Source: Prosapia bicincta (Eukaryota; Arthropoda; Insecta; Hemiptera; Cercopidae). From it: a stretch of 64,000 bases of DNA. Below are positions 49,239 to 62,000 of this stretch, piece by piece (the stretch's first letter is position 1; each line of letters starts with the position of its first letter). Made by a program: the position numbers and the translations under genes. Under the pieces are notes generated by a model, which saw nothing but the letters and a program-made list of their open reading frames with translations, did no database searches and was not told where the DNA came from. Where the stretch lies: assembly GCA_036971475.1 (NCBI GenBank), contig JBAIZL010000002.1, positions 354,328,582 to 354,392,581 of the forward strand, in the 5' to 3' direction.

Positions 49239-50015
49239 TCAACGATTTTCTGTAATACAATAAATATATATGTTTTCATCTTTATATCTATAATACAAAA
49301 TGTACATTTATATATCGTGTTTAATTATAAGTTACTTGAGAAATCTGCAATATATTTTGAATAAATTGTGTGTGCATAAAATTTAATATTAACAAAAAGA
49401 AACGCCTGGCAACATATTACGAACTGAATTAGTAACAGATTAAATAAACAGACTCTCAAAGAAATCCTATAGTAAATTTAATTGATTAAATGGATATGTT
49501 TGTACTTTCTTACGTCACTCTGCAATATGCATAATTTTTGCAACGTTATTTAAGACGCGTTTGAAGTAACGAAGGAAAAAACTGATTTAATAAATTATAA
49601 TTAAAATTATTCAATAGTTACAATTATTATAATAATCCAAATGCTTGAGGAACCAAATTACAAAACATTCAAAGTCTTGCCACCTTAAAACATAATATAA
49701 ATGGAATACAATCTTCTTATTACATAAAGATACTGTTATTAAAGAATTCGTTCTTGGAAATTCATTTAAAGCTTGAGCTAGCAGATGGAAAGAGTGTTTT
49801 TTTTAAAAAGTCTGGGTATATAATCCTCCAGCAGATCCTGTTCAACAGTTCGCAAGCGCCTGTAGTGGAATGCGTAATGCAGGATAGGGCAATAATTTTA
49901 ACCAGTCTACCTGGTTGTTTCGTCGTTAGGATGTAAGGTGAGTCAATGTATGACACGTATCTTTAGCTGGTGGATTTCAGGAGTGCGTCATACAACGTAA
50001 ACCCATCATATTTAG
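49239..50015. other. AT-rich spacer before satellite array 2
   Basis: No coding with recognisable similarity. The 60-codon frames at 49754-49956 on both strands are unremarkable. Confidence 0.5.
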
Positions 50016-53000
50016 AAACCCTTTAATGTTACCAAGTAACAGACTTATACACTAATATAGAGCAGGGACGGGCTAAATAGATACAAAGGCGGAGTGAGAA
50101 AAGTAAAGTTTGGCCGTGGGAGTGCACAATAGGTGAATCAATCCAGGACAAACACTTTAATGTTAACAAGTAACAGACTTATACACTAATATAGAACAGG
50201 GAAGGGCTAAATAAATACAAAGGCGGAATGAGTGAAGTAAAGTTTGGCCGTGGAAGTGCAAAATAGGTGAATCAATCCAGGACAAACACTTTAATGTTAA
50301 CAAGTAACAGACTTATACACTAATATAGAGCAGAGATGGGCTAAATAAATACAAAGGCGAAATGAGTGAAGTAAAGTTTGGCCGCGGAAGGGCACAATAG
50401 GTGAATCAATCCAGGACAAACACTTTAATGTTAACAAGTAACAGACTTATACACTAATATAGAGCAGAGACGGGCTAAATAAATACAAAGGCGGAGTGAG
50501 AAAAGTAAAGTTTGGGCGTGGGAGTGCACAATAGGTGAATCAATCCAGGACAAACACTTTAATGTTAACAAGTAACAGACTTATACACTAATATAGAGCA
50601 GAGACGGGCTAAATAAATACAAAGGCGGAATGAGTGAGGTAAAGTTTGGCCGTCGGAGTGCACAATAGGTGAATCAATCCAGGACAAACACTTTAATGTT
50701 AACAAGTAACAGACTTATACACTAATATAGAGCAGAGACGGGCTAAATAAATACAAAGGCGGAATGAGTGAGGTAAAGTTTGGGCGTGGGAGTGCACAAT
50801 AGGTGAATCAATCCAGGACAAACCCTTTAATGTTAACAAGTAACAGACTTATACACTAATATAGCGCCGAGACGGGCTAAATAAATACAAAGGCGGAATG
50901 AGTGAGGTAAAGTTTGGGCGTGGAAGTGCACAATAGGTGAATCAATCCAGGACAAACACTTTAATGTTAACAAGTAACAGACTTATACACTAATATAGAG
51001 CAGAGACGGGCTAAATAAATACAAAGGCGGAATGAGTGAAGTAAAGTTTGGCCGTGGAAGTGCACAATAGGTGAATCAATCCAGGACAAACACTTTAATG
51101 TTAACAAGTAACAGACTTATACACTAATATAGAGCAGAGACGGGCTAAATAAATACAAAGGCGGAATGAGTGAGGTAAAGTTTGGGCGTGGGAGTGCACA
51201 ATAGGTGAATCAATCCAGGACAAACCCTTTAATGTTAACAAGTAACAGACTTATACACTAATATAGAGCAGAGACGGGCTAAATAAATACAAAGGCGGAA
51301 TGAGTGAGGTAAAGTTTGGCATTGGAAGTGCACAATAGGTGAATCAATCCAGGACAAACACTTTAATGTTAACAAGTAACAGACTTATACACTAATATAG
51401 AGCAGAGACGGGCTAAATAAATACAAAGGCGGAGTGAGTAAAGTAAAGTTTGGGCGTGGGAGTGCACAATAGGTGAATCAATCCAGGACAAACACTTTAA
51501 TGTTAACAAGTAACAGACCTTTACACTAATATAGAGCAGAGACGGGCTAAATAAATACAAAGGCGGAGTAAGAAAAGTAAAGTTTGGGCGTGGGTGTGCA
51601 CAATAGGTGAATCAATCCAGGACAAACACTTTAATGTTAACAAGTAACAGACTTATACACTAATATAGAACAGGGAAGGGCTAAATAAATACAAAGGCGG
51701 AGTGAGTAAAGTAAAGTTTGGGAGTGGGAGTGCACAATAGGTGAATCAATCCAGGACAAACACTTTAATGTTAACAAGTAACAGACTTATACACTAATAT
51801 AGAGCAGAGACGGGCTAAATAAATTCAAAGGCGGAATGAGTGAGGTAAAGTTTGGCCGTCGAAGTGCACAATTGGTGAATCAATCCAGGACAAACACTTT
51901 AATGTTAACAAGTAACAGACTTATACACTAATATAGAGCAAAGACGGGCTAAATAAATACAAAGGCGGAGTGAGTAAAGTAAAGTTTGGGTGTGGGAGTG
52001 CACAATAGGTGAATCAATCCAGGACAAACACTTTAATGTTAACAAGTAACAGACTTATACACTAATATAGAGCAGAGACGGGCTAAATAAATACAAAGGC
52101 GGAGTGAGAAAAGTAAAGTTTGGGCGTGGGAGTGCACAATAGGTGAATCAATCCAGGACAAACACTTTAATGTTAACAAGTATCAGACTTATACACTAAT
52201 ATAGAACAGGGAAGGGCTAAATAAATACAAAGGCGGAGTGAGTAAAGTAAAGTTTGGCCGTGGAAGTGCACAATAGATGAATCAATCCATTACAAACACT
52301 TTAATGTTAACAAGTAACAGAGTTATACACTAATATAGAACAGGGAAGTGCTAAATAAATACAAAGGCGGAGTGAGAAAAGTATAGTTTGGGCGTGGGAG
52401 TGCACAATAGGTGAATCAATCCAGGACAAACACTTTAATGTTAACAAGTAACAGACTTATATACTAATATAGAGCAGAGACGGGCTGAATAAATACAAAG
52501 GCGGAGTGAGTAAAGTAAAGTTTGGCCGTGGAAGTGCACAATAGGTGAATCAATCCAGGACAAACACTTTAATGTTAACAAGTAACAGACTTATACACTA
52601 GTATAGAGCAGAGACGGGCTAAATAAATACAAAGGCGGAGTGAGTAAAGTATAGTTTGGCCGTGGAAGTGCACAATAGGTGAATCAATCCAGGACAAACA
52701 CTTTAATGTTAACAAGTAACAGACTTATACACTAATATAGAGCAGAGACGGGCTAAATAAATACAAAGGCGGAGTGAGTAAAGTAAAGTTTGGGCGTGGG
52801 AGTGCACAATAGGTGAATCAATCCAGGACAAACACTTTAATGTTAACAAGTAACAGACTTATACACTAATATAGAGCAGAGACGGGCTAAATAAATACAA
52901 AGGCGGAGTGAGTAAAGTAAAGTTTGGGCGTGGGAGTGCACAATAGGTGAATCAATCGAGGACAAACACTTTAATGTTAACAAGTAACAGACTTATACAC

Positions 53001-56000
53001 TAATATAGAGCAGAGACGGGCTAAATAAATACAAAGGCGGAGTGAGTAAAGTAATGTTTGGCCGTGGAAGTGCACAATAGGTGAATCAATCCAGGACAAA
53101 CACTTTAATGTTAACAAGTAACAGACTTATACACTAATATAGAGCAGAGACGGGCTAAATAAATACAAAGGCGGAGTGAGAAAAGTAAATTTTGGGCGTG
53201 GGAGTGCACAATAGGTGAATCAATCCAGGACAAACACTTTAATGTTAACAAGTAACAGAATTATACACTAATATAGAGCAGAGACGGGCTAAATAAATAC
53301 AATGGCGGAATGAGTGAAGTAAAGTTTGGCCGTGGAAGTGCACAATAGGTGTATCAATCCAGGACAAACACTTTAATGTTAACAAGTAACAGACTTATAC
53401 ACTAATATAGAGCAGGGACGGGCTAAATAAATACAAAGGCGGAATGAGTGAGGTAAAGTTTGGGCGTGGGAGTGCACAATAGGTGAATCAATCCAGGACA
53501 AACCCTTTAATGTTAACAAGTAACAGACTTTTACACTAATATAGAGCAGAGACGGGCTAAATAAATACAAAGGCGGAATGAGTGAGGTAAAGTTTGGGCG
53601 TGGAAGTGCACAATAGGTGAATCAATCCAGGACAAACACTTTAATGTTAACAAGTAACAGACTTATACACTAATATAGACCAGAGACGGGCTAAATAAAT
53701 ACAAAGGCGGAATGAGTGAAGTAATGTTTGGCCGTGGAAGTGCACAATAGGTGAATCAATCCAGGACAAACACTTTAATGTTAACAAGTAACAGACTTAT
53801 ACACTAATATAGAGCAGAGACGGGCTAAATAAATACAAAGGCGGAATGAGTGAGGTAAAGTTTGGGCGTGGGAGTGCACAATAGGTGAATCAATCCAGGA
53901 CAAACCCTTTAATGTTAACAAGTAACAGACTTATACACTAATATAGAGCAGAGACGGGCTAAATAAATACAAAGGCGGAATGAGTGAGGTAAAGTTTGGC
54001 ATTGGAAGTGCACAATAGGTGAATCAATCCAGGACAAACACTTTAATGTTAACAAGTAACAGACTTATACACTAATATAGAGCAGAGACGGGCTAAATAA
54101 ATACAAAGGCGGAATGAGTGAAGTAAAGTTTTTCCGTGGAAGTGCACAATAGGTGAATCAATCCAGGACAAACACTTTAATGTTAACAAGTAACAGACCT
54201 ATACACTAATATAGAGCAGAGACGGGCTAAATAAATACAAAGGCGGAGTGAGTAAAGTAAAGTTTGGGCGTGGGAGTGCACAATAGGTGAATCAATCCAG
54301 GACAAACACTTTAATGTTAACAAGTAACAGAATTATACACTAATATAGAACAGGGAAGGGCTAAATAAATACAAAGGCGGAGTGAGAAAAGTAAAGTTTG
54401 GGCGTGGGAGTGCACAATAGGTGAATCAATCCAGGACAAACACTTTAATGTTAACAAATAACAGACTTATATACTAATATAGAGCAGAGACGGGCTAAAT
54501 AAATACAAAGGCGGAGTGAGCAAAGTAAAGTTTGGCCGTGGAAGTGCACAATAGGTGAATCAATCCAGGACAAACACTTTAATGTTAACAAGTAACAGAC
54601 TTATACACTAATATAGAGCAGAGACGGGCTAAATAAATACAAAGGCGGAGTGAGTGAAGTAAAGTATGGCCGTGGAAGTGCACAATAGGTGAATCAATCC
54701 AGGACAAACACTTTAATGTTAACAAGTAACAGACTTATACACTAATATAGAGCAGAGACGGGCTAAATAAATACAAAGGCGGAGTGAGTAAAGTAAAGTT
54801 TGGGCGTGGGAGTGCACAATAGGTGAATCAATCCAGGACAAACACTTTAACGTTAACAAGTAACAGACTTATACACTAATATAGAGCAGAGGCGGGCTAA
54901 ATAAATACAAGGGCGGAGTGAGTAAAGTAAAGTTTGGCCGTGGAAGTGCACAATAGGTGAATCAATCCAGGACAAACACTTTAATGTTAACAAGTAACAG
55001 ACTTATACACTAATATAGAGCAGAGACGGGCTAAATAAATACAAGGGCGGAGTGAGTAAAGTAAAGTTTGGCCGTGGAAGTGCACAATAGGTGAATCAAT
55101 CCAGGACAAACACTTTAATGTTAACAAGTAACAGACTTATACACTAATATAGAGCAGAGACGGGCTAAATAAATACAAAGGCGGAATGAGTGAAGTAAAG
55201 TTTGGCCGTGGAAGTGCACAATAGGTGAATCAATCCAGGACAAACACTTTAATGTTAACAAGTAACAGACTTATACACTAATATAGAGCAGAGACGGGCT
55301 AAATAAATACAAAGGCGGAATGAGTGAGGTAAAGTTTGGGCGTGGGAGTGCACAATAGGTGAATCAATCCAGGACAAACCCTTTAATGTTAACAAGTAAC
55401 AGACTTATACACTAATATAGAGCAGAGACGGGCTAAATAAATACAAAGGCGGAATGAGTGAGGTAAAGTTTGGACGTGGAAGTGTACAATAGGTGAATCA
55501 ATCCAGGACATACACTTTAATGTTAACAAGTAACAGTCTTATACACTAATATAGAGCAGAGACGGGCTAAATAAATACAAAGGCGGAATGAGTGAAGTAA
55601 AGTTTGGCCGTGGAAGTGCACAATAGGTGAATCAATGCAGGACAAACACTTTAATGTTAACAAGTAACAGACTTATACACTAATATAGAGCAGAGACGGG
55701 CTAAATAAATACAAAGGAGGAATGAGTGAGGTAAAGTTTGGGCGTGGGAGTGCACAATAGGTGAATAAATCCAGGACAAACACTTTAATGTTAACAAGTA
55801 ACAGACTTATACACTAATATAGAGCAGAGACGGGCTAAATAAATACAAAGGCGGAGTGAGTAAAGTAAAGTTTGGCCGTGGAAGTGCACAATAGGTGAAT
55901 CAATCCAGGACAAACACTTTAATGTTAACAAGTAACAGACTTATACACTTATATAGAGCAGAGACGGGCTAAATAAATACAAAGGCGGAGTGAGTAAAGT

Positions 56001-59000
56001 AAAGTTTGGGCGTGGGAGTGCACAATAGGTGAATCAATCCAGGACAAACACTTTAATGTTAACAAGTAACAGAATTATACACTAATATAGAACAGGGAAG
56101 GGCTAAATAAATACAAAGGCGGAGTGAGAAAAGTAAAGTTTTTGCGTGGGAGTGCACAATAGGTGAATCAATCCAGGACAAACACTTTAATGTTAACAAG
56201 TAACAGACTTATATACTAATATAGAGCAGAGACGGGCTAAATAAATACAAAGGCGGAGTGAGTAAAGTAAAGTTTGGCCGTGGAAGTGCACAATAGGTGA
56301 ATCAATCCAGGACAAACACTTTAATGTTAACAAGTAACAGACTTATACACTAATATAGAGCAGAGACGGGCTAAATAAATACAAAGGCGGAGTGAGTGAC
56401 GTAAAGTTTGGCCGTGGAAGTGCACAATAGGTGAATCAATCCAGGACAAACACTTTAATGTTAACAAGTAACAGACTTATACACTAATATAGAGCAGAGA
56501 CGGGCTAAATAAATACAAAGGCGGAGTGAGTAAAGTAAAGTTTGGCCGTGGAAGTGCACAATAGGTGAATCAATCCAGGACAAACTCTTTATTGTTAACA
56601 AGTAACAGACTTATACACTAATATAGAGCAGAGACGGGCTAAATAAATACAAAGGCGGAATGAGTGAAGTAAAGTTTGGACGTGGAAGTGCACAATAGGT
56701 GAATCAATCCAGGACAAACACTTTAATGTTAACAAGTAACAGACTTATACACTAATATAGAGCAGAGACGGGCTAAATAAATACAAAGGCGGAATGAGTG
56801 AGGTAAAGTTTGGGCGTGGGAGTGCACAATAGGTGAATCAATCCAGGACAAACTCTTTAATGTTAACAAGTAACAGACTTATACACTAATATAGAGCAGA
56901 GACGGGCTAAATAAATACAAAGGCGGAGTGAGTTAAGTAAGGTTTGGGCGTGGGAGTGCACAATAGGTGAATCAATCCAGGACAAACACTTTAATGTTAA
57001 CAAGTAACAGACTTATACACTAATATAGAGCAGAGACGGGCTAAATTAATACAAAGGCGGAATGAGTGAGGTAAAGTTTGGGCGTGGGAGTGCACAATAG
57101 GTGAATCAATCCAGGACAAACACTTTAATGTTAACAAGTAACAGACCTATACACTAATATAGAACAGAGACGGGCTAAATAAATACAAAGGCGGAGTGAG
57201 TAAAGTAGAGTTTGGCCGTGGAAGTGCACAATAGGTGAATCAATCCAGGACAAACACTTTAATGTTAACAAGTAACAGACTTATACACTTATATAGAGCA
57301 GAGACGGGCTAAATAAATACAAAGGCGGAGTGAGTAAAGTAAAGTTTGGCCGTGGAATTGCACAATAGGTGAATCAATCCAGGACAAACACTTTAATGTT
57401 AACAAGTAACAGACTTATACACTAATATAAAACAAGAAAGGGCTAAATAAATACAAAGGCGGAGTGAGAAATGTAAAGTTTGGGCGTGGGAGTGCACAAT
57501 AGGTGAATCAATCCAGGACAAACACTTTAATGTTAACAAGTAACAGACTTATACACTAATATAGAGCATAGACGGGCTAAATAAATACAAAGGCGGAGTG
57601 AGTTAAGTAAGGTTTGGGCGTGGGAGTGCACAATAGGTGAATCAATCCAGGACAAACACTTTAATGTTAACAAGTAACAGACTTATACACTAATATAGAG
57701 CAGAGACGGGCTAAATAAATACAAAGGCGGAATGAGTGAAGTAAAGTTTGGTCGTGGAAGTGCACAATAGGTGAATCAATCCAGGACAAACACTTTAATG
57801 TTAACAAGTAACAGACTTATACAGTAATATAGAGCAGAGACGGGCTAAATAAATACAAAGGCGGAATGAGTGAGGTAAAGTTTGGGCGTGGGAGTGCACA
57901 ATAGGTGAATCAATCCAGGACAAACCCTTTAATGTTAACAAGTAACAGACTTATACACTAATATAGAACAGAGACGGGCTAAATAAATACAAAGGCGGAA
58001 TGAGTGAGGTAACGTTTGGGCGTGGAAGTGCACAATAGGTGAATCAATCCAGGACAAACACTTTAATGTTAACAAGTAACAGTCTTATACACTAATATAG
58101 AGCAGAGACGGGCTAAATAAATACAAAGGCGGAATGAGTGAAGTAAAGTTTGGCCGTGGAAGTGCACAATAGGTGAATCAATCCAGGACAAACACTTTAA
58201 TGTTAACAAGTAACAGACTTATACACTAATATAGAGCAGAGACGGGCTAAATAAATACAAAGGCGGAATGAGTGAGGTAAAGTTTGGGCGTGGGAGTGCA
58301 CAATAGGTGAATCAATCCAGGACAAACACTTTAATGTTAACAAGTAACAGACTTATACACTAATATAGAGCAGAGACGGGCTAAATAAATACAAAGGCGG
58401 AATGAGTGAGGTAAAGTTTGGGCGTGGGAGTGCACAATAGGTGAATCAATCCAGGACAAACACTTTAATGTTAACAAGTAACAGACTTATATACTAATAT
58501 AGAGCAGAGACGGGCTAAATAAATACAAAGGCGGAGTGAGTTAAGTAAGGTTTGGGCGTGGGAGTGCACAATAGGTGAATCAATCCAGGACAAACACTTT
58601 AATGTTAACAAGTAACAGACTTATACACTAATATAGAGCAGAGACGGGCTAAATAAATACAAAGGCGGAATGAGTGAGGTAAAGTTTGGGCGTGGGAGTG
58701 CACAATAGGTGAATCAATCCAGGACAAACACTTTAATGTTAACAAGTAACAGACCTATACACTAATATAGAACAGAGACGGGCTAAATAAATACAAAGGC
58801 GGAGTGAGTAAAGTAAAGTTTGGCCGTGGAAGTGCACAATAGGTGAATCAATCCAGGACAAACACTTTAATGTTAACAAGTAACAGACTTATACACTTAT
58901 ATAGAGCAGAGACGGGCTAAATAAATACAAAGGCGGAGTGAGTAAAGTAAAGTTTGGCCGTGGAATTGCACAATAGGTGAATCAATCCAGGACAAACACT

Positions 59001-62000
59001 TTAATGTTAACAAGTAACAGACTTATACACTAATATAAAACAAGAAAGGGCTAAATAAATACAAAGGCGGAGTGAGAAATGTAAAGTTTGGGCGTGGGAG
59101 TGTACAATAGGTGAATCAATCCAGGACAAACACTTTAATGTTAACAAGTAACAGACTTATACACTAATATAGAGCAGAGACGGGCTAAATAAATACAAAG
59201 GCGGAGTGAGTTAAGTAAGGTTTGGGCGTGGGAGTGCACAATAGGTGAATCAATCCAGGACAAACACTTTAATGTTAACAAGTAACAGACTTATACACTA
59301 ATATAGAGCAGAGACGGGCTAAATAAATACAAAGGCGGAATGAGTGAAGTAAAGTTTGGTCGTGGAAGTGCACAATAGGTGAATCAATCCAGGACAAACA
59401 CTTTAATGTTAACAAGTAACAGACTTATACACTAATATAGAGCAGAGACGGGCTAAATAAATACAAAGGCGGAATGAGTGAGGTAAAGTTTGGGCGTGGG
59501 AGTGCACAATAGGTGAATCAATCCAGGACAAACCCTTTAATGTTAACAAGTAACAGACTTATACACTAATATAGAACAGAGACGGGCTAAATAAATACAA
59601 AGGCGGAATGAGTGAGGTAACGTTTGGGCGTGGAAGTGCACAATAGGTGAATCAATCCAGGACAAACACTTTAATGTTAACAAGTAACAGTCTTATACAC
59701 TAATATAGAGCAGAGACGGGCTAAATAAATACAAAGGCGGAATGAGTGAAGTAAAGTTTGGCCGTGGTAGTGCACAATAGGTGAATCAATCCAGGACAAA
59801 CACTTTAATGTTAACAAGTAACAGACTTATACACTAATATAGAGCAGAGACGGGCTAAATAAATACAAAGGCGGAATGAGTGAGGTAAAGTTTGGGCGTG
59901 GGAGTGCACAATAGGTGAATCAATCCAGGACAAACACTTTAATATTAACAAGTAACAGACCTATACACTAATATAGAACAGAGACGGGCTAAATAAATAC
60001 AAAGGCGGAGTGAGTAAAGTAAAGTTTGGCCGTGGAAGTGCACAATAGGTGAATCAATCCAGGACAAACACTTTAATGTTAACAAGTAACAGACTTATAC
60101 ACTTATATAGAGCAGAGACGGGCTAAATAAATACAAAGGCGGAGTGAGTAAAGTAAAGTTTGGCCGTGGAATTGCACAATAGGTGAATCAATCCAGGACA
60201 AACACTTTAATGTTAACAAGTAACAGACTTATACACTAATATAAAACAAGAAAGGGCTAAATAAATACAAAGGCGGAGTGAGAAATGTAAAGTTTGGGCG
60301 TGGGAGTGCACAATAGGTGAATCAATCCAGGACAAACACTTTAATGTTAACAAGTAACAGACTTATACACTAATATAGAGCAGAGACGGGCTAAATAAAT
60401 ACAAAGGCGGAGTGAGTAAAGTAAAGTTTGGCCGTGGAAGTGCACAATAGGTGAATCAATCCAGGACAAACACTTTAATGTTAACAAGTAACAGACTTAT
60501 TCACTTATATAGAGCAGAGACGGGCTAAATAAATACAAAGGCGGAGTGAGTAAAGTAAAGTTTGGGCGTGGGAGTGCACAATAGGTGAATCAATCCAGGA
60601 CAAACACTTTAATGTTAACAAGTAACAGAATTATACACTAATATAGAGCAGAGACGGGCTAAATAAATACAAAGGCGGAGTGAGTTAAGTAAAGTTTGGG
60701 CGTGGGAGTGCACAATAGGTGAATCAATCCAGGACAAACACTTTAATGTTAACAAGTAACAGACTTATACATTAATATAGAGCAGAGACGGGCTAAATAA
60801 ATACAAAGGCGGAGTGAGTAAAGTAAAGTTTGGCCGTGGAAGTGCACAATAGGTGAATCAATCCAGGACAAACACTTTATTGTTAACAAGTAACAGACTT
60901 ATACACTAATATAGAGCAGAGACGGGCTAAATAAATACAAAGGCGGAATGAGTGAAGTAAAGTTTGGTCGTGGAAGTGCACAATAGGTGAATCAATCCAG
61001 GACAAACACTTTAATGTTAACAAGTAACAGACTTATACACTAATATAGAGCAGAGACGGGCTAAATAAATACAAAGGCGGAATGAGTGAGGTAAAGTTTG
61101 GGCGTGGGAGTGCACAATAGGTGAATCAATCCAGGACAAACCCTTTAATGTTAACAAGTAACAGACTTATACACTAATATAGAACAGAGACGGGCTAAAT
61201 AAATACAAAGGCGGAATGAGTGAGGTAACGTTTGGGCGTGGAAGTGCACAATAGGTGAATCAATCCAGGACAAACACTTTAATGTTAACAAGTAACAGTC
61301 TTATACACTAATATAGAGCAGAGACGGGCTAAATAAATACAAAGGCGGAACGAGTGAAGTAAAGTTTGGCCGTGGAAGTGCACAATAGGTGAATCAATCC
61401 AGGACAAACACTTTAATGTTAACAAGTAACAGACTTATACACTAATATAGAGCAGAGACGGGCTAAATAAATACAAAGGCGGAATGAGTGAGGTAAAGTT
61501 TGGGCGTGGGAGTGCACAATAGGTGAATCAATCCAGGACAAACACTTTAATGTTAACAAGTAACAGACCTATACACTAATATAGAACAGAGACGGGCTAA
61601 ATAAATACAAAGGCGGAGTGAGTAAAGTAAAGTTTGGCCGTGGAAGTGCACAATAGGTGAATCAATCCAGGACAAACACTTTAATGTTAACAAGTAACAG
61701 ACTTATACCCTTATATAGAGCAGAGACGGGCTAAATAAATACAAAGGCGGAGTGAGTAAAGTAAAGTTTGGCCGTGGAATTGCACAATAGGTGAATCAAT
61801 CCAGGACAAACACTTTAATGTTAACAAGTAACAGACTTATACACTAATATAAAACAAGAAAGGGCTAAATAAATACAAAGGCGGAGTGAGAAATGTAAAG
61901 TTTGGGCGTGGGAGTGCACAATAGGTGAATCAATCCAGGACAAACACTTTAATGTTAACAAGTAACAGACTTATACACTAATATAGAGCAGAGACGGGCT

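Noticed and set aside
51369..53570. 63-codon minus-strand frames at 51369 and 53379
   Set aside because: By-products of the 134-bp satellite; they are exactly 15 monomers apart.
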